DNA from: Acetothermia bacterium UBA3571
Lineage (GTDB): Bacteria; Bipolaricaulota; Bipolaricaulia; Bipolaricaulales; Bipolaricaulaceae
Direction: 5' to 3'
NCBI GenBank assembly: GCA_002375995.1
Contig: DFNI01000037.1
Span: 28,294 to 92,293 of the forward strand
Length of the DNA: 64,000 bases
In this document: piece by piece, positions 24,754 to 33,718 of the stretch
How positions within the stretch are numbered: position 1 is the stretch's first letter
How the letters are laid out: every line of letters begins with the position of its first letter
Translations under genes and position numbers: made by a program
The notes under the pieces: generated by a model
Database searches by the model: none
Told to the model about the DNA's origin: nothing
The model's input: only the letters and a program-made list of their open reading frames with translations

Positions 24754-27700
24754 ATGGGCGATCTTAAGAGGTTAAAGGAGCATGACATAGAGCTTTTACT
24801 GGCCGAGGCAGCGGCTTTGTTGCATGACCTGCACAAATCCACTGAGGAGCATGTAAGGACATTTGCTAGCGATGGCCCTCCAGCACGGAAAAGAAGGAAC
24901 AGACAAAATCAGCAAGATACCTACAATTTATACACGCTGAGCTTCGGTACCGTTAAGCTTCTAGGAGCCCTAGAAGACGACGATGAAGGAGTAGAACTAG
25001 AGAGGCTGGTGAAGTTTTGGGGAAACTCATTTCAAAAGTACTTACAAAAGGCTCTGCTTCGCTGTCATCATGCTTCACACATTGAGAAAGAGGAAACCGA
25101 TTATTCGGGGCAGCAGCCTGCCTCCGCGACGAGGCCCAGTTCACCCTTTGGCTACGAGGCAGATCCTGTTTCGCTTCCAGAACTTTCCCGAGGAGCTCCG
25201 GAACTCGTAGCGATTTACAAAAAACTGGATGAATATGCTCAAAAAAAGGCCACTCGTTCAGATTTCCTCAGGCAAGCGCAAGGGTTGTTAGCGCAGGCCC
25301 TTGGTGAGACCCGCCGTCCCGAAAACGAGATTACTCTCTGGGATTGGTCCCTCATCGTCGCCGCCCTCTATAAGGCCGCTCTTGCCGGAGCTCTGTTGGG
25401 GTACACGCCGGACCCCAACGAACTACGTTGGCGGCTCCTCTCCGTCCGCTTCGACGGGCTGGGGTTCCTGAGCGAGGCCCACCGCATCCCCGACCTCCTG
25501 GGGAGGAAGAAGGCCCTCGAAGACGCCTTGGACAGGGTAAAAAGGCTCCTCGAGGAAGAGTATCCCCTCGGCACTGAGGTCTACCGCGACGAGAATGGGA
25601 GCGTCTTCGTGGTCCCGGGATGCGAAAAGGGGCACTGTATGGATCTCTTGAAGCTTACGGACTCGAACGGCAAGACGCTTGAACAGCTCATTAAAGGGAA
25701 GGTTCTTGACGCCCTTGTCGGCGAGATCGTCCCCCAACTTAAGCTGGACGAGGAGCCGTGGTGGGGACAGGATCCTCAGTGGAAAGATAAGCAAGAAAAA
25801 GGGATCCTCATCTTTAACGATGAATATCCCCCGGTGGCCAAGCACCTGGAGTTGGTGGTTCACCAACCGGATCCTGATGTGCTCGCTGAGGAATGGAACG
25901 TTTCGGGATCAGGGGCCGAGGTTTGCACCGTCTGCGGGTTGCGCCCTCAACGATTCTTCTTCCATATTGGGCCGGAATTCGTAGGAGAATTGGAGAACCC
26001 CGCCCTTTCAGAAAGCCTGAAAAGGGTATTCCAAGACCAGGGATTTCAACTTTCAGGGAGCGCTGAAGTCAAGAAAGAGAAAGAGAATGAATGGTGGATC
26101 ACGGACGGCGATGAAGTCTACATTGTTCGCTATGTGAGTGAAAATGGGAAGACGTATTTGAGAGTAATTCCGCATACTTTGAACCAGAGGCTTCACGAAA
26201 GGCGGATCTGTAGAATCTGTGACAAACGTCGTGACCGACGAGTGAAGGATTGGCTCGATAGCCTTGAGACAACCATCTGGATCAATGAAGTGGCCGACAG
26301 CAACGCTCGAGTGGCATTGATCGTGGGGTGCTTCGATCTGGACCATTGGCTCAATGGGACGCTGGTCCGCACCCTGAGGGTTACCGATCCCGCTTCCCCC
26401 GTGCCTCCGAAGTATGTCCCTCAAAAGATCCCCTCTTTTGTGCGGCTTCACCGGATTTGGTCCACCATCCGGGGGTTCTGGCAGGAGGTAGCCCCTGTCC
26501 CCATCAAGGTTGATGAGGGGAATGAAGAGGAGCGTGAGAAGTATATATCCGAACTGAAGAGATCTCTCGTGGGGAGCGTCCTCAAGCAGGCCGGCCCCCG
26601 GCTCGAGATCCATGGTTCGCTGCAGGGCGGAGCGAAAGGCCGCCTGGTAAGATTTCACGTTTACGAGCTCGTGCTCAAAAGACAGGTTAAGTTGAGCGTC
26701 GTATGGAACGGCAAGCACTTCATCACCTGCGACAACTTAGATTATTTGGAATCCGAGCGTCAGCTGGGCTGCCCTGTTAAGGAGGCTCTCTCTAGTAGCA
26801 CCACGGTCCGCGTGGAGCAGCCCCTTGGTTATGGAGCCCAGAACAAGTACATCGGGGAATTCGTCGTAAGTGACGTGAAAACGCTCGCAAACAGCGAATA
26901 TATCCCTACCATCCCCATCCTGGTCGAGCCCCGGACGTTCATGGCCTTGGTCCCTGCCGAATATGCCATCGAGATCGTGAAGGAGGTCAAAGCTAAATAC
27001 GAGCGGGAGATGGGCAAGGTGCGCAACCGCCTGCCCCTGCATTTGGGGGTTGTGTTCGCTCACCGGCGCACGCCCCTCCGGGCCATCCTGGACGCCGGTC
27101 AGCGCCTGCTCCAACAGGGCTTCCCCCCAGGGGACTGGTCCGTTCTCTGTGCCGCCCGTCGCTCCGTGGAGAATGGAGACCCGCTGCCGGAACGCTTCCA
27201 AGGCGACGGTGAGGATCACTTCCGGGAGTGGATCGAGGTTTTGCTAGAGAGGGGCGACCGTCGGCTCACTTGGTATGTGCCTCTTCTCATGGGCGACGGA
27301 CAAACTCGCGACGTCTGGTATCCTTACGTGTTCCTGAAAAAACAAAGCGTAAAGCCTGCAGGGCGCAAGCGCGCCTTTAAAGCTCAAAATCCTTGGACAC
27401 GTGAAGAGCATTGGCTCGTCCATGTGGAGGATCTCGCCCCCGATGACGTGGTTTTCTTCGCTCCGGCCACCCTTGACTGGATCTGGCTCGACACCAACGC
27501 CCGCCGGTTCGAGATCGCCTACGATGAGCGGGGTCAACGCCGCTCTCCGAAGCTCAGACATCGCCCCTACCTCCTCGATGAGTTGGAAATGATCGAATAC
27601 ATATGGCAGACGTTGGAAACCCACCTCCATCGGAATCAGATCCACATCCTCCGTGAGATGATCGAGGCGAAAGGGGAGGCGTGGGGCTATCCCTCCTCCT

Positions 27701-27960
27701 ACGACGAGGCCTTCCGGCGGTTCTGCCGGGATCTCCTAGCTGAGGCCGAGTGGCATGAGGGTTCCCGTGAGGATGCTGTTCCCGAAAATCGCCGTGGGAG
27801 GCTTCCCTGGGAGGCGGATGGCCTGAAGAAGAGCGAGTGGCTGGAGCGGTGGGCGGATTATGCCGCCCGCGGCTGGCTGGCCGACGCCGTCGAGCTCTAT
27901 GGGGAGATTCTTAAGGGAGGAAGGGAAAGAGAACCTGTGCGGGAGGTCGAGAGGATATGA
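24754..27960 (+). CDS. cas10: Cas10 (Cmr2-like) with HD motif but no GGDD cyclase motif
   Basis: The 1068-residue large subunit of the type III complex. An HD motif is present at residues 24-28 (LLHDLHK), with a likely second metal segment CHHASH near residue 107, so target-activated DNase activity may remain. Two Cys pairs (CTVCG near 391, CRICD near 486) form the usual zinc knuckle. Two palm-like regions are visible (VALIVGCFDLDHWLNG and LHLGVVFAHRRTPLRAIL), but where GGDD should precede the second, the sequence reads VEPRTFMALVPAEYAIEI. Loss of the cyclase motif is characteristic of subtype III-C. It overlaps cmr4 by four bases. Confidence 0.88.
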   Translation: MGDLKRLKEHDIELLLAEAAALLHDLHKSTEEHVRTFASDGPPARKRRNRQNQQDTYNLYTLSFGTVKLLGALEDDDEGVELERLVKFWGNSFQKYLQKALLRCHHASHIEKEETDYSGQQPASATRPSSPFGYEADPVSLPELSRGAPELVAIYKKLDEYAQKKATRSDFLRQAQGLLAQALGETRRPENEITLWDWSLIVAALYKAALAGALLGYTPDPNELRWRLLSVRFDGLGFLSEAHRIPDLLGRKKALEDALDRVKRLLEEEYPLGTEVYRDENGSVFVVPGCEKGHCMDLLKLTDSNGKTLEQLIKGKVLDALVGEIVPQLKLDEEPWWGQDPQWKDKQEKGILIFNDEYPPVAKHLELVVHQPDPDVLAEEWNVSGSGAEVCTVCGLRPQRFFFHIGPEFVGELENPALSESLKRVFQDQGFQLSGSAEVKKEKENEWWITDGDEVYIVRYVSENGKTYLRVIPHTLNQRLHERRICRICDKRRDRRVKDWLDSLETTIWINEVADSNARVALIVGCFDLDHWLNGTLVRTLRVTDPASPVPPKYVPQKIPSFVRLHRIWSTIRGFWQEVAPVPIKVDEGNEEEREKYISELKRSLVGSVLKQAGPRLEIHGSLQGGAKGRLVRFHVYELVLKRQVKLSVVWNGKHFITCDNLDYLESERQLGCPVKEALSSSTTVRVEQPLGYGAQNKYIGEFVVSDVKTLANSEYIPTIPILVEPRTFMALVPAEYAIEIVKEVKAKYEREMGKVRNRLPLHLGVVFAHRRTPLRAILDAGQRLLQQGFPPGDWSVLCAARRSVENGDPLPERFQGDGEDHFREWIEVLLERGDRRLTWYVPLLMGDGQTRDVWYPYVFLKKQSVKPAGRKRAFKAQNPWTREEHWLVHVEDLAPDDVVFFAPATLDWIWLDTNARRFEIAYDERGQRRSPKLRHRPYLLDELEMIEYIWQTLETHLHRNQIHILREMIEAKGEAWGYPSSYDEAFRRFCRDLLAEAEWHEGSREDAVPENRRGRLPWEADGLKKSEWLERWADYAARGWLADAVELYGEILKGGREREPVREVERI

Positions 27961-29063
27961 GCTATGAGAACCATCGGTATGTGGTGATGACGGTTGATCC
28001 CGTCCACGTGGGGACAGGCGGGATGCGGCTTGGCCGGGTCGATTTGAGCATCGTCCGGGAGCCGGGGACGAACCTCCCCAAGATCCCAGGGACCGCGCTG
28101 CACGGGGCGATTCGCTCCTATGCAGCCTATCGCTATGGCAAACCGCGATGTGCCGGGCTGGGCCAGCCCCGCGAGGGACGAGAGGGCCATTGTGGCCGCC
28201 CTACATGCCCCATCTGCTACACCTTCGGATACGTCCGGGGAGAGGACACGGCCCAGGCCCACTCGGGGGTGGTCACCATCACCGACGCGAGGATCCTCCT
28301 CTTCCCCGTCTATTCCATGGTCGGGCCGGTCTGGGTGACGAGCCTCTCAATCCTTGAAAACTTCGGGATTGAGGGGCAGTCGCTTCGCGATGAGGGGAAG
28401 GCCCGATGGCCTGAAAATCTCACACGGGAAGGTCATCTCAACTTGGGCTGGCTCATGGTGGAAAAAGATGGAACTCTCAACGTCTCCGAGCTCAACTTCC
28501 CAGCGGGGATCCCGCAGCAGGTACGCGACCGTATTGTCCTGATCTCCGACAAGCTCTTCACCCAAGTGGTGAACTCCAACCTAGAAGTACGCACTTCGGT
28601 CAGCATCGACCCCGAGAGGGGTGCGGCCGAAGAAGGGGCCCTTTTCACCTACGAGGCCATCCCCCGGGCCACGTTCCTATGGCTGGATGTCATTGTGGAT
28701 GACCATCGCGGGGAGTTTCCCAATAAGGGAGCCCTAGAACGATGGAAGGGATGCCTTCAGGGGACCGATGATGAGGCGAAGAAGGAGCTCTTAAAGAGAT
28801 GGCGCCTTTGGAGCGAAAGGGAGGAAGACACTGCGAAGTGGGAAGAGGCCATCGGAAAAGCTCAAAGCTGGGTTCGCGAAGAGAAAACTGAAGAAAACGG
28901 TCAGGAGAAGTGGCGCTGGGATACAAAGGCTATGCAAGGCGTCGAGCAAACACCCGTTGGGATTGTGAGCGCAGGCCTTGCATGGGCTCAGGATTTAGGC
29001 ATCGGTGGGATGGGGACGCGGGGCTTCGGCCGCTTGCGTAAGATCGCGGAGGTGGCGCAATGA
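27957..29063 (+). CDS. cmr4: Type III CRISPR backbone RNase Cmr4 (Cas7)
   Basis: Cmr4 subunits form the filament and cut target RNA every six bases. The 368-residue protein has the canonical start TVDPVHVGTGGMRLGRVDLS followed by REPGTNLPKIPGTALHGAIR. The aspartate in GRVD corresponds to the known catalytic Asp (D26 in Pyrococcus Cmr4) and is conserved, so RNA cleavage is expected. A four-Cys segment (CAGLG, HCGRPTCPIC) may bind zinc. A glycine-rich C-terminus (GIGGMGTRGFGRL) completes the RAMP fold. It overlaps cas10 and cmr5 by four bases each. Confidence 0.92.
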   Translation: MSYENHRYVVMTVDPVHVGTGGMRLGRVDLSIVREPGTNLPKIPGTALHGAIRSYAAYRYGKPRCAGLGQPREGREGHCGRPTCPICYTFGYVRGEDTAQAHSGVVTITDARILLFPVYSMVGPVWVTSLSILENFGIEGQSLRDEGKARWPENLTREGHLNLGWLMVEKDGTLNVSELNFPAGIPQQVRDRIVLISDKLFTQVVNSNLEVRTSVSIDPERGAAEEGALFTYEAIPRATFLWLDVIVDDHRGEFPNKGALERWKGCLQGTDDEAKKELLKRWRLWSEREEDTAKWEEAIGKAQSWVREEKTEENGQEKWRWDTKAMQGVEQTPVGIVSAGLAWAQDLGIGGMGTRGFGRLRKIAEVAQ

Positions 29064-29539
29064 GCACGCTGAACCTTGACAAGCTGGCCGCGGAGCGGGC
29101 ACAAGAGATGGTTCGCCGCGCCCGAGAAGGCATTCCTGAGGTGAGAAGCCCTATCGAAACGCTGGAACGCCTGGCCACGAAGACCTTGGGGGTGCTCCAA
29201 GAGCAAGGCGTCTATGCCATGTTGCTCTTCCTGTTCTCTCGGACAAGCGATGAGGAGAAAGTTGCTCCTGTGGTTCGGGGTGAACTCTTCAATGCCCTGA
29301 AGGAATTGCCCGGTTTTAAGGACAACACGGAGGTGCAGAGCCTTCACGAGAATACCGACGCCCAGCGAGCACTCGAAACCTACAGCAAAAATGTTCTGGA
29401 TGAGAGAAACAGCCCCGGCGGGCTTGATACCCTCCTCCTTATTCGCGACCTCTACGAGAAAACGCTGATCTACACTCGTTTCGGGGCCAAGGCAGCTAAA
29501 AAAGTTACCACCGGGGAATCCGAAAGGGCTGGGGGTTAG
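29060..29539 (+). CDS. cmr5: Type III CRISPR small subunit Cmr5 (Cas11)
   Basis: A 159-residue, mostly helical protein. Cmr5 stacks along the minor filament and stabilises the crRNA-target duplex. Family segments are LDKLAAERAQEMVRRA at the start and LQEQGVYAMLLFLFSR near residue 50. Its position between cmr4 and the Cas5-group gene, with a four-base overlap with cmr4, supports the call. The C-terminus is short and charged. Confidence 0.88.
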   Translation: MSTLNLDKLAAERAQEMVRRAREGIPEVRSPIETLERLATKTLGVLQEQGVYAMLLFLFSRTSDEEKVAPVVRGELFNALKELPGFKDNTEVQSLHENTDAQRALETYSKNVLDERNSPGGLDTLLLIRDLYEKTLIYTRFGAKAAKKVTTGESERAGG

Positions 29540-29545
29540 GACAGG

Positions 29546-30412
29546 ATGAGTTGGGTCCATTACATGATCTGTTTCCGGCTGCTGAGCCCCCTCCATGTGG
29601 GATACCGCAAGGTGGGCAACCTAATGCAGACCAGGCCTTATGTGCCAGGGAAACTCCTTTGGGCGGCCCTCACCGCCCGCCTCACCCGCGACCGGGATAG
29701 TCGCCCTGGACCCCCTTGCCGCAGCGACTACAAGCGCATCGGCAAGCTCGTACAGGAATATTTCCGCTTCGGTTATCTGTGGCCATCACTGGACGGGGAG
29801 AGGCCCTGTTTCCCCTGGGAGCGTGAGGACTTCGAATATCTTTTCATCGGGAGCTATGTGAGCACGGCATTGGATTACCACCGAGCGGCCGCGGAGGAAG
29901 GATCTCTGCACGAAGTCGAGTTTATTTCCCCCTACACCCGTGACGAAGGGCTCCCGGTCCATTTGATCGGGGACCTTTGGGTGCGGGAAGGCTCATCCCC
30001 GGAGGAGCTGGGCGATTGGAGGAAAGCACTGGAGAAAATCCAGTTGGGTGGGGAAAGGGCTTACGGTTGGGGGCGGGTCCGACTCCTGGAGGGGACATTA
30101 AAGAAATTCTCCCAGAACCGAGGCATCACTTCAGCTGGTGCGAAGTGGCGCGCCGATGGGGACGGGATCATCGTGAGTTTCAAAGGGGGCGATAATCTTC
30201 CCGCCCATGCGGTGGCCACTGGACACCCTCCCTATAAGCGGTTCATCGGCGAGCTAGAGGCCTTAACCGGTTGGGAGCGCGATAACGAAGACCCCAGCAG
30301 AGTTTGGAGATTAGCCGACGTCCAAATCCTTTACGTTCCCGGCTCTAAAGTTCGGGGGGATTTAGACCTTCGAGTGCACCCATGGGGGTGGCTTGAGCTC
30401 GTGTCGAGATGA
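29546..30412 (+). CDS. cmr3: Type III CRISPR RAMP protein, Cas5 group (Cmr3-like)
   Basis: A 288-residue RAMP. It opens with a ferredoxin-like strand and RLLSPLHVGYRKVG, then PYVPGKLLWAALTARL, and ends its first domain with the glycine-rich LGGERAYGWGRVRL, as in Cas5-type subunits that cap the crRNA 5' tag. By elimination it fills the Cmr3 slot, since Cmr1, 4, 5, 6 and Cas10 are otherwise accounted for. It is shorter than many Cmr3 proteins, and Csm4- or Csx10-like naming would also be defensible. It overlaps cas6 by four bases. Confidence 0.72.
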   Translation: MSWVHYMICFRLLSPLHVGYRKVGNLMQTRPYVPGKLLWAALTARLTRDRDSRPGPPCRSDYKRIGKLVQEYFRFGYLWPSLDGERPCFPWEREDFEYLFIGSYVSTALDYHRAAAEEGSLHEVEFISPYTRDEGLPVHLIGDLWVREGSSPEELGDWRKALEKIQLGGERAYGWGRVRLLEGTLKKFSQNRGITSAGAKWRADGDGIIVSFKGGDNLPAHAVATGHPPYKRFIGELEALTGWERDNEDPSRVWRLADVQILYVPGSKVRGDLDLRVHPWGWLELVSR

Positions 30413-31218
30413 TCGTCAGTCTGGTTTCGTTCTTTAAGGCTCCCCGAAAGCTCGATCTTTGGCAGTTTCCCGGGAAAGGTGTTCACGGTTGGTTCTTGGA
30501 ACAAATAGAGAGAATCGATCCCTCCTTGAGCGCTCGGCTACACGAGGCGAAGGAGAAGGCTTTTACGGTCTCCTCGATTTTGGCTGCATCGCCTCAAGAC
30601 CTTTGCAGCGGTGAAGGTACACACTGGATAAGGATCACGTCTTTGGAGGAGGAGCTTTCTGAAGTCCTGGTTTCCCTCAAGGCCGGCGATCTCGGAGCGC
30701 TAAGAGTTGAAGGAACTGAACTGGAAGTCACCGAAACCCTTTGGGATAACCATCCCTGGGCCGCTCGGAGTTCGTATACGGAACTGTATAACAACGGGCT
30801 TATTTGGGCCAGAAAACGCAAAGAGGACACGATCGGGCTTTGTTTCGTGACTCCCACCGCGTTTCGGATGGTCAATACGAGGTTGAACATGCCGTTGCCC
30901 TGGCCTAGGCTGGTGTTCCAATCGCTGGCCAACAAATGGAACGCGTTCGCTCCCATGCAGCTGTGGATCAACTGGGCCGATTTCGACCGGCAGGTCACCG
31001 TGGCCAGGTTCGATCTGAAGACGAAACTCCTCGATTTCGGGGGCTTCCGGCAGGTGGGTTTTGTGGGGGAGTGTTGGTTCCTGATCGACCCCGAAGCCCG
31101 GGTCTCATTGCGTCACGCCCTCTATACCCTGGCCCAGTTTGCCTTTTACGCGGGGGTCGGCAGGAAGACCACCATGGGAATGGGGATGGTGCGTCCACTG
31201 GGGAGCCGTGACGCGTGA
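30409..31218 (+). CDS. cas6: CRISPR pre-crRNA endoribonuclease Cas6
   Basis: A 269-residue Cas6 that would cut the repeats of the nearby arrays into crRNAs. It begins with a RAMP fold (HGWFLEQIERIDPSL), has FVTPTAFRM near residue 145 and the typical Cas6 glycine-rich tail FYAGVGRKTTMGMGMVRPL. The catalytic residue cannot be fixed without alignment. The stop codon at 31216-31218 and the last residues (SRDA) lie inside a heptamer repeat block, so the natural C-terminus seems to have been replaced or trimmed by the repeat. Confidence 0.85.
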   Translation: MIVSLVSFFKAPRKLDLWQFPGKGVHGWFLEQIERIDPSLSARLHEAKEKAFTVSSILAASPQDLCSGEGTHWIRITSLEEELSEVLVSLKAGDLGALRVEGTELEVTETLWDNHPWAARSSYTELYNNGLIWARKRKEDTIGLCFVTPTAFRMVNTRLNMPLPWPRLVFQSLANKWNAFAPMQLWINWADFDRQVTVARFDLKTKLLDFGGFRQVGFVGECWFLIDPEARVSLRHALYTLAQFAFYAGVGRKTTMGMGMVRPLGSRDA

Positions 31219-31230
31219 CGGGTGATGGGT
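31207..31230. repeat. Heptamer tandem repeat block over the cas6 stop codon
   Basis: About three copies of the GTGACG(C/G) unit. In this orientation the unit contains TGA, which here supplies the cas6 stop. Confidence 0.75.
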
Positions 31231-31247
31231 TCAGAAAAAAACCTCCA

Positions 31248-31358
31248 ACGTCAATCCCCGATAAGGATTAACGGCCTTTCCGACTGAAATATTACTGGAA
31301 CTTTGGAGACGGACATAGCATGTTTCAATCCCCGATGAGGATTAACGGCCTTTCCGAC
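31248..31358 (-). CRISPR. CRISPR array 2 (two repeats, one spacer)
   Basis: Minus-strand orientation. The leader-proximal 37-base repeat (31358-31322) begins GTCGGAAAGGCCG and ends GGGGATTGAAAC. The distal copy (31284-31248) differs at its 3' end and at one inner base. The spacer is 31285-31321, 37 bases. The repeat core is the same as array 1. Confidence 0.88.
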
Positions 31359-31472
31359 TGCCGGGCCGGGAAGTTCCCATGCCATGCCACCTTCAAAGCT
31401 CGTTTTGCACGCCGGCTGCGCCTCCTAACCCGGGTCACCCCCATTTATACCCCTGATCCCCCGGAAATCCAA
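31359..31472 (-). promoter_or_regulatory. Leader and promoter of CRISPR array 2
   Basis: On the minus strand TTGGAT (31472-31467), 17 bases, TATAAA (31449-31444). The first base of the -10 box lies exactly 91 bases before the first repeat, and TGCAAA occurs 40 bases after it, the same geometry as array 3. The rest of the 31359-31743 gap holds no gene I can support. Confidence 0.65.
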
Positions 31473-31743
31473 TCCCACCCCCGTGCAACCCTCACGCTAT
31501 CCGTCCGTGGGGCAGAAACCCCGTCGCAGTCCAGCTTCATCCCCGCCGAGCACACCGTGACCACCCCTCGGCACCGAACGCGTTGCAATCTCCCCGCGGC
31601 CATTCGGCCTCACAGATCCGGACTCTACCTCCCGGGTTTGAAACCCGATACCCCCCTCAGTAAGCGAAATGATTGTGTTTCAACACGGTCGGTAGGCGGT
31701 GTTGGGCGTTGGGAATTCGAAACCGGAAAGTGTAGGAGGTGAT

Positions 31744-32754
31744 ATGATGCGCAAAAACCGCGGGTTGTACCGTTCGGTCTATTCGGATGAGAACCTCACG
31801 GAAGCTTGGTATCAGGTGCGCACCCGGGGTACCGAAACCTCCGGAGCCGACGGAATCACCCTTACGCAATTTCAGCGCTATCTCTTTCGCGAGTTGCGCG
31901 TCCTTCAACGCGAGCTGGCGAAGGGACAGTACAAACCTCTGCCGATCAAGATCACCACGTTAAAGAAAACGGACGGCAGCTACCGCCCCATAGGGATCTT
32001 GGCCGTAAGGGATCGTGTAGCCCAACGCGCGGTGCTCAATGTAATAGAACCTGTATTCGAAGCAGAGTTCGAGCCTACAAGCTTCGGTTTCCGTCCCGGG
32101 AGATCCCGGGAGATGGCCATGGATTACGTGGCCATGTTGGTGAATCGAGGTCTCACCTGGACGGTGCATTTTGACATCGAGCGGTGTTTCGAGAGCATCG
32201 ATCTGAACCGTTTGCGAAAAGCGGTGGCCGCAAAAATCCGGGATAAAGCTTTGAGACGGATACTGGAGGCTTGGCTCTCTCCCACCGCGATCTACTCCTC
32301 GCGCCGCAAGAGCCCCTTCCAAACCGTCCCCGTTGAGGGCCTGGTCCAAGGAAGCCCCCTATCCCCTCTGCTTGCCAATGTCTACCTGGACCAATTCGAC
32401 AAGTCGTGCCGCCGCAAGGCTATTCAGATCGTCAGATTTGCCGATGATGTCCTCCTGCTCGCCCATACACAGCGGGAGGCCAAGGAGCACTTCGCGATCG
32501 CCCTAAAGATACTGAGGCGCCTCAAGCTCCGGGTGAATTCCTCTAAAACACGATTCGCGCACGTGGAAGAGGGATTGGAATTCCTGGGCGGTACCCTTGT
32601 GTTCGATGAGGAAACGGGGACATGGATGTCCCATTTCCCCGAAAAAGAGGAAGCCGTGGAGTCGACGGAGACCCCTGTTGGCCGCGTTCGGGAACTGGTC
32701 TTTTCCGCTGAGGAATTCGAGGGGAGTAACGATGGCGACGTTGTACGTGGTTGA
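31744..32754 (+). CDS. CRISPR-associated reverse transcriptase (group II intron-like)
   Basis: A 336-residue stand-alone reverse transcriptase with the RT motifs in order: LPIKITTLKKTDGSYRPIGI, EFEPTSFGFRPGRS, VHFDIERCFESID (motif A aspartate), GLVQGSPLSPLLANVYLD, and the catalytic RFADDVLLLA (motif C FADD). There is no maturase X domain or HNH nuclease, so it is not an intron-encoded protein. ATG at 31744 follows AGGAGGTGAT. It overlaps cas1 by 23 bases. RTs linked to cas1 in type III systems allow spacers to be taken from RNA, which is the likely role here. Confidence 0.92.
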   Translation: MMRKNRGLYRSVYSDENLTEAWYQVRTRGTETSGADGITLTQFQRYLFRELRVLQRELAKGQYKPLPIKITTLKKTDGSYRPIGILAVRDRVAQRAVLNVIEPVFEAEFEPTSFGFRPGRSREMAMDYVAMLVNRGLTWTVHFDIERCFESIDLNRLRKAVAAKIRDKALRRILEAWLSPTAIYSSRRKSPFQTVPVEGLVQGSPLSPLLANVYLDQFDKSCRRKAIQIVRFADDVLLLAHTQREAKEHFAIALKILRRLKLRVNSSKTRFAHVEEGLEFLGGTLVFDEETGTWMSHFPEKEEAVESTETPVGRVRELVFSAEEFEGSNDGDVVRG

Positions 32755-33718
32755 GCAAGGTGCACTCGTGGCGAAAAAGGGCGAGCGCCTCCTTGTACGT
32801 AAGGACGGCAAGATCTTGAGAGATGTGCCTTTGGTGCATGTGGAGCGGGTCGTGCTTTTAGGCAACGTCCACCTCACCACCCCGGCCTTGGTGTCGTTGT
32901 TGGAGAAGGGGGTGGACGTGGCGCTCCTCTCAAGCCGAGGAACCTTTCGGGGAAAGATACAACCACCTTGGGCCAAGGACGCCCGTTTGCGCCAGCAGCA
33001 ATATGCCGCCTATCAGGAGCCGGAAAGGCGCCTGGACCTGGCCAGGCGGTTCGTTGTGGGGAAATTGCGGAACATGATTGCCCTTTGGAAGCGTCAGCGG
33101 AAGTGCCGGGAATTGGGCACGGCGGTGGGGGAATTGCAGCGTCTCGCCCGTAAGGCCGGCGAGGCCGGAGACCTCGCGAAGCTCAGAGGATATGAGGGCA
33201 CTGCAGGAGCAATCCATTTCAGGGCATTTAGGATGTCGTTGGCGCGCGATCTCGGTTTTCGGCGGCGAGCACATCGCCCACCTACCGATCCAGTAAACGC
33301 CCTTCTGAGCCTGGGTTATACGCTCCTGCACAATGAATTCTATGCGCTCACCACAATGGTGGGCCTGGATCCCTATTTGGGCTTTTACCACGAGGTGAAA
33401 CATGGGCATCCGGCTTTGGCCTCCGATCTCATGGAGGAATGGCGGCCGGTGGTCGTGGATTTTCTCGTGCTCGGATTGATCAACCGTGGGGAGCTCCGTT
33501 CCGCACATTTCCGCAAGCCCCGGAACGGAATAAGGCTTACCCACGAAGGTTTTGAGATCTTCCTCAAGGCATATGAGCGGAGGCTCACCGCTAAAGTAAT
33601 GCATCCTCGCGCGCGGGAACGGTTGACGTACCGGCAGTGTTTGGAAGCACAGGTGAGGCACCTCGCCGCGTATCTCCGGGGCAAGGGGGCGGCATATGAG
33701 CCGTTCCATTGGCGATGA
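32732..33718 (+). CDS. cas1: CRISPR integrase Cas1
   Basis: A 328-residue Cas1 that integrates spacers with Cas2. It starts MATLYVVEQGALVAKKGERL. The catalytic triad can be placed: Glu in YEGTAGAIHFRAFR (near residue 156), His in EVKHGHPALASDLMEEWRP (near 222) and Asp/Glu of the same segment. ATG at 32732 follows GAGGGGAGTAACG; the longer open frame upstream is a shadow of the RT gene. It is coupled to the RT upstream and to cas2 downstream. Confidence 0.95.
   Translation: MATLYVVEQGALVAKKGERLLVRKDGKILRDVPLVHVERVVLLGNVHLTTPALVSLLEKGVDVALLSSRGTFRGKIQPPWAKDARLRQQQYAAYQEPERRLDLARRFVVGKLRNMIALWKRQRKCRELGTAVGELQRLARKAGEAGDLAKLRGYEGTAGAIHFRAFRMSLARDLGFRRRAHRPPTDPVNALLSLGYTLLHNEFYALTTMVGLDPYLGFYHEVKHGHPALASDLMEEWRPVVVDFLVLGLINRGELRSAHFRKPRNGIRLTHEGFEIFLKAYERRLTAKVMHPRARERLTYRQCLEAQVRHLAAYLRGKGAAYEPFHWR

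Noticed and set aside
31744..32754. RT as part of a group II intron
   Set aside because: No maturase or HNH domain, no intron domain V-like hairpin noticed, and tight overlap with cas1 argue for a CRISPR RT.
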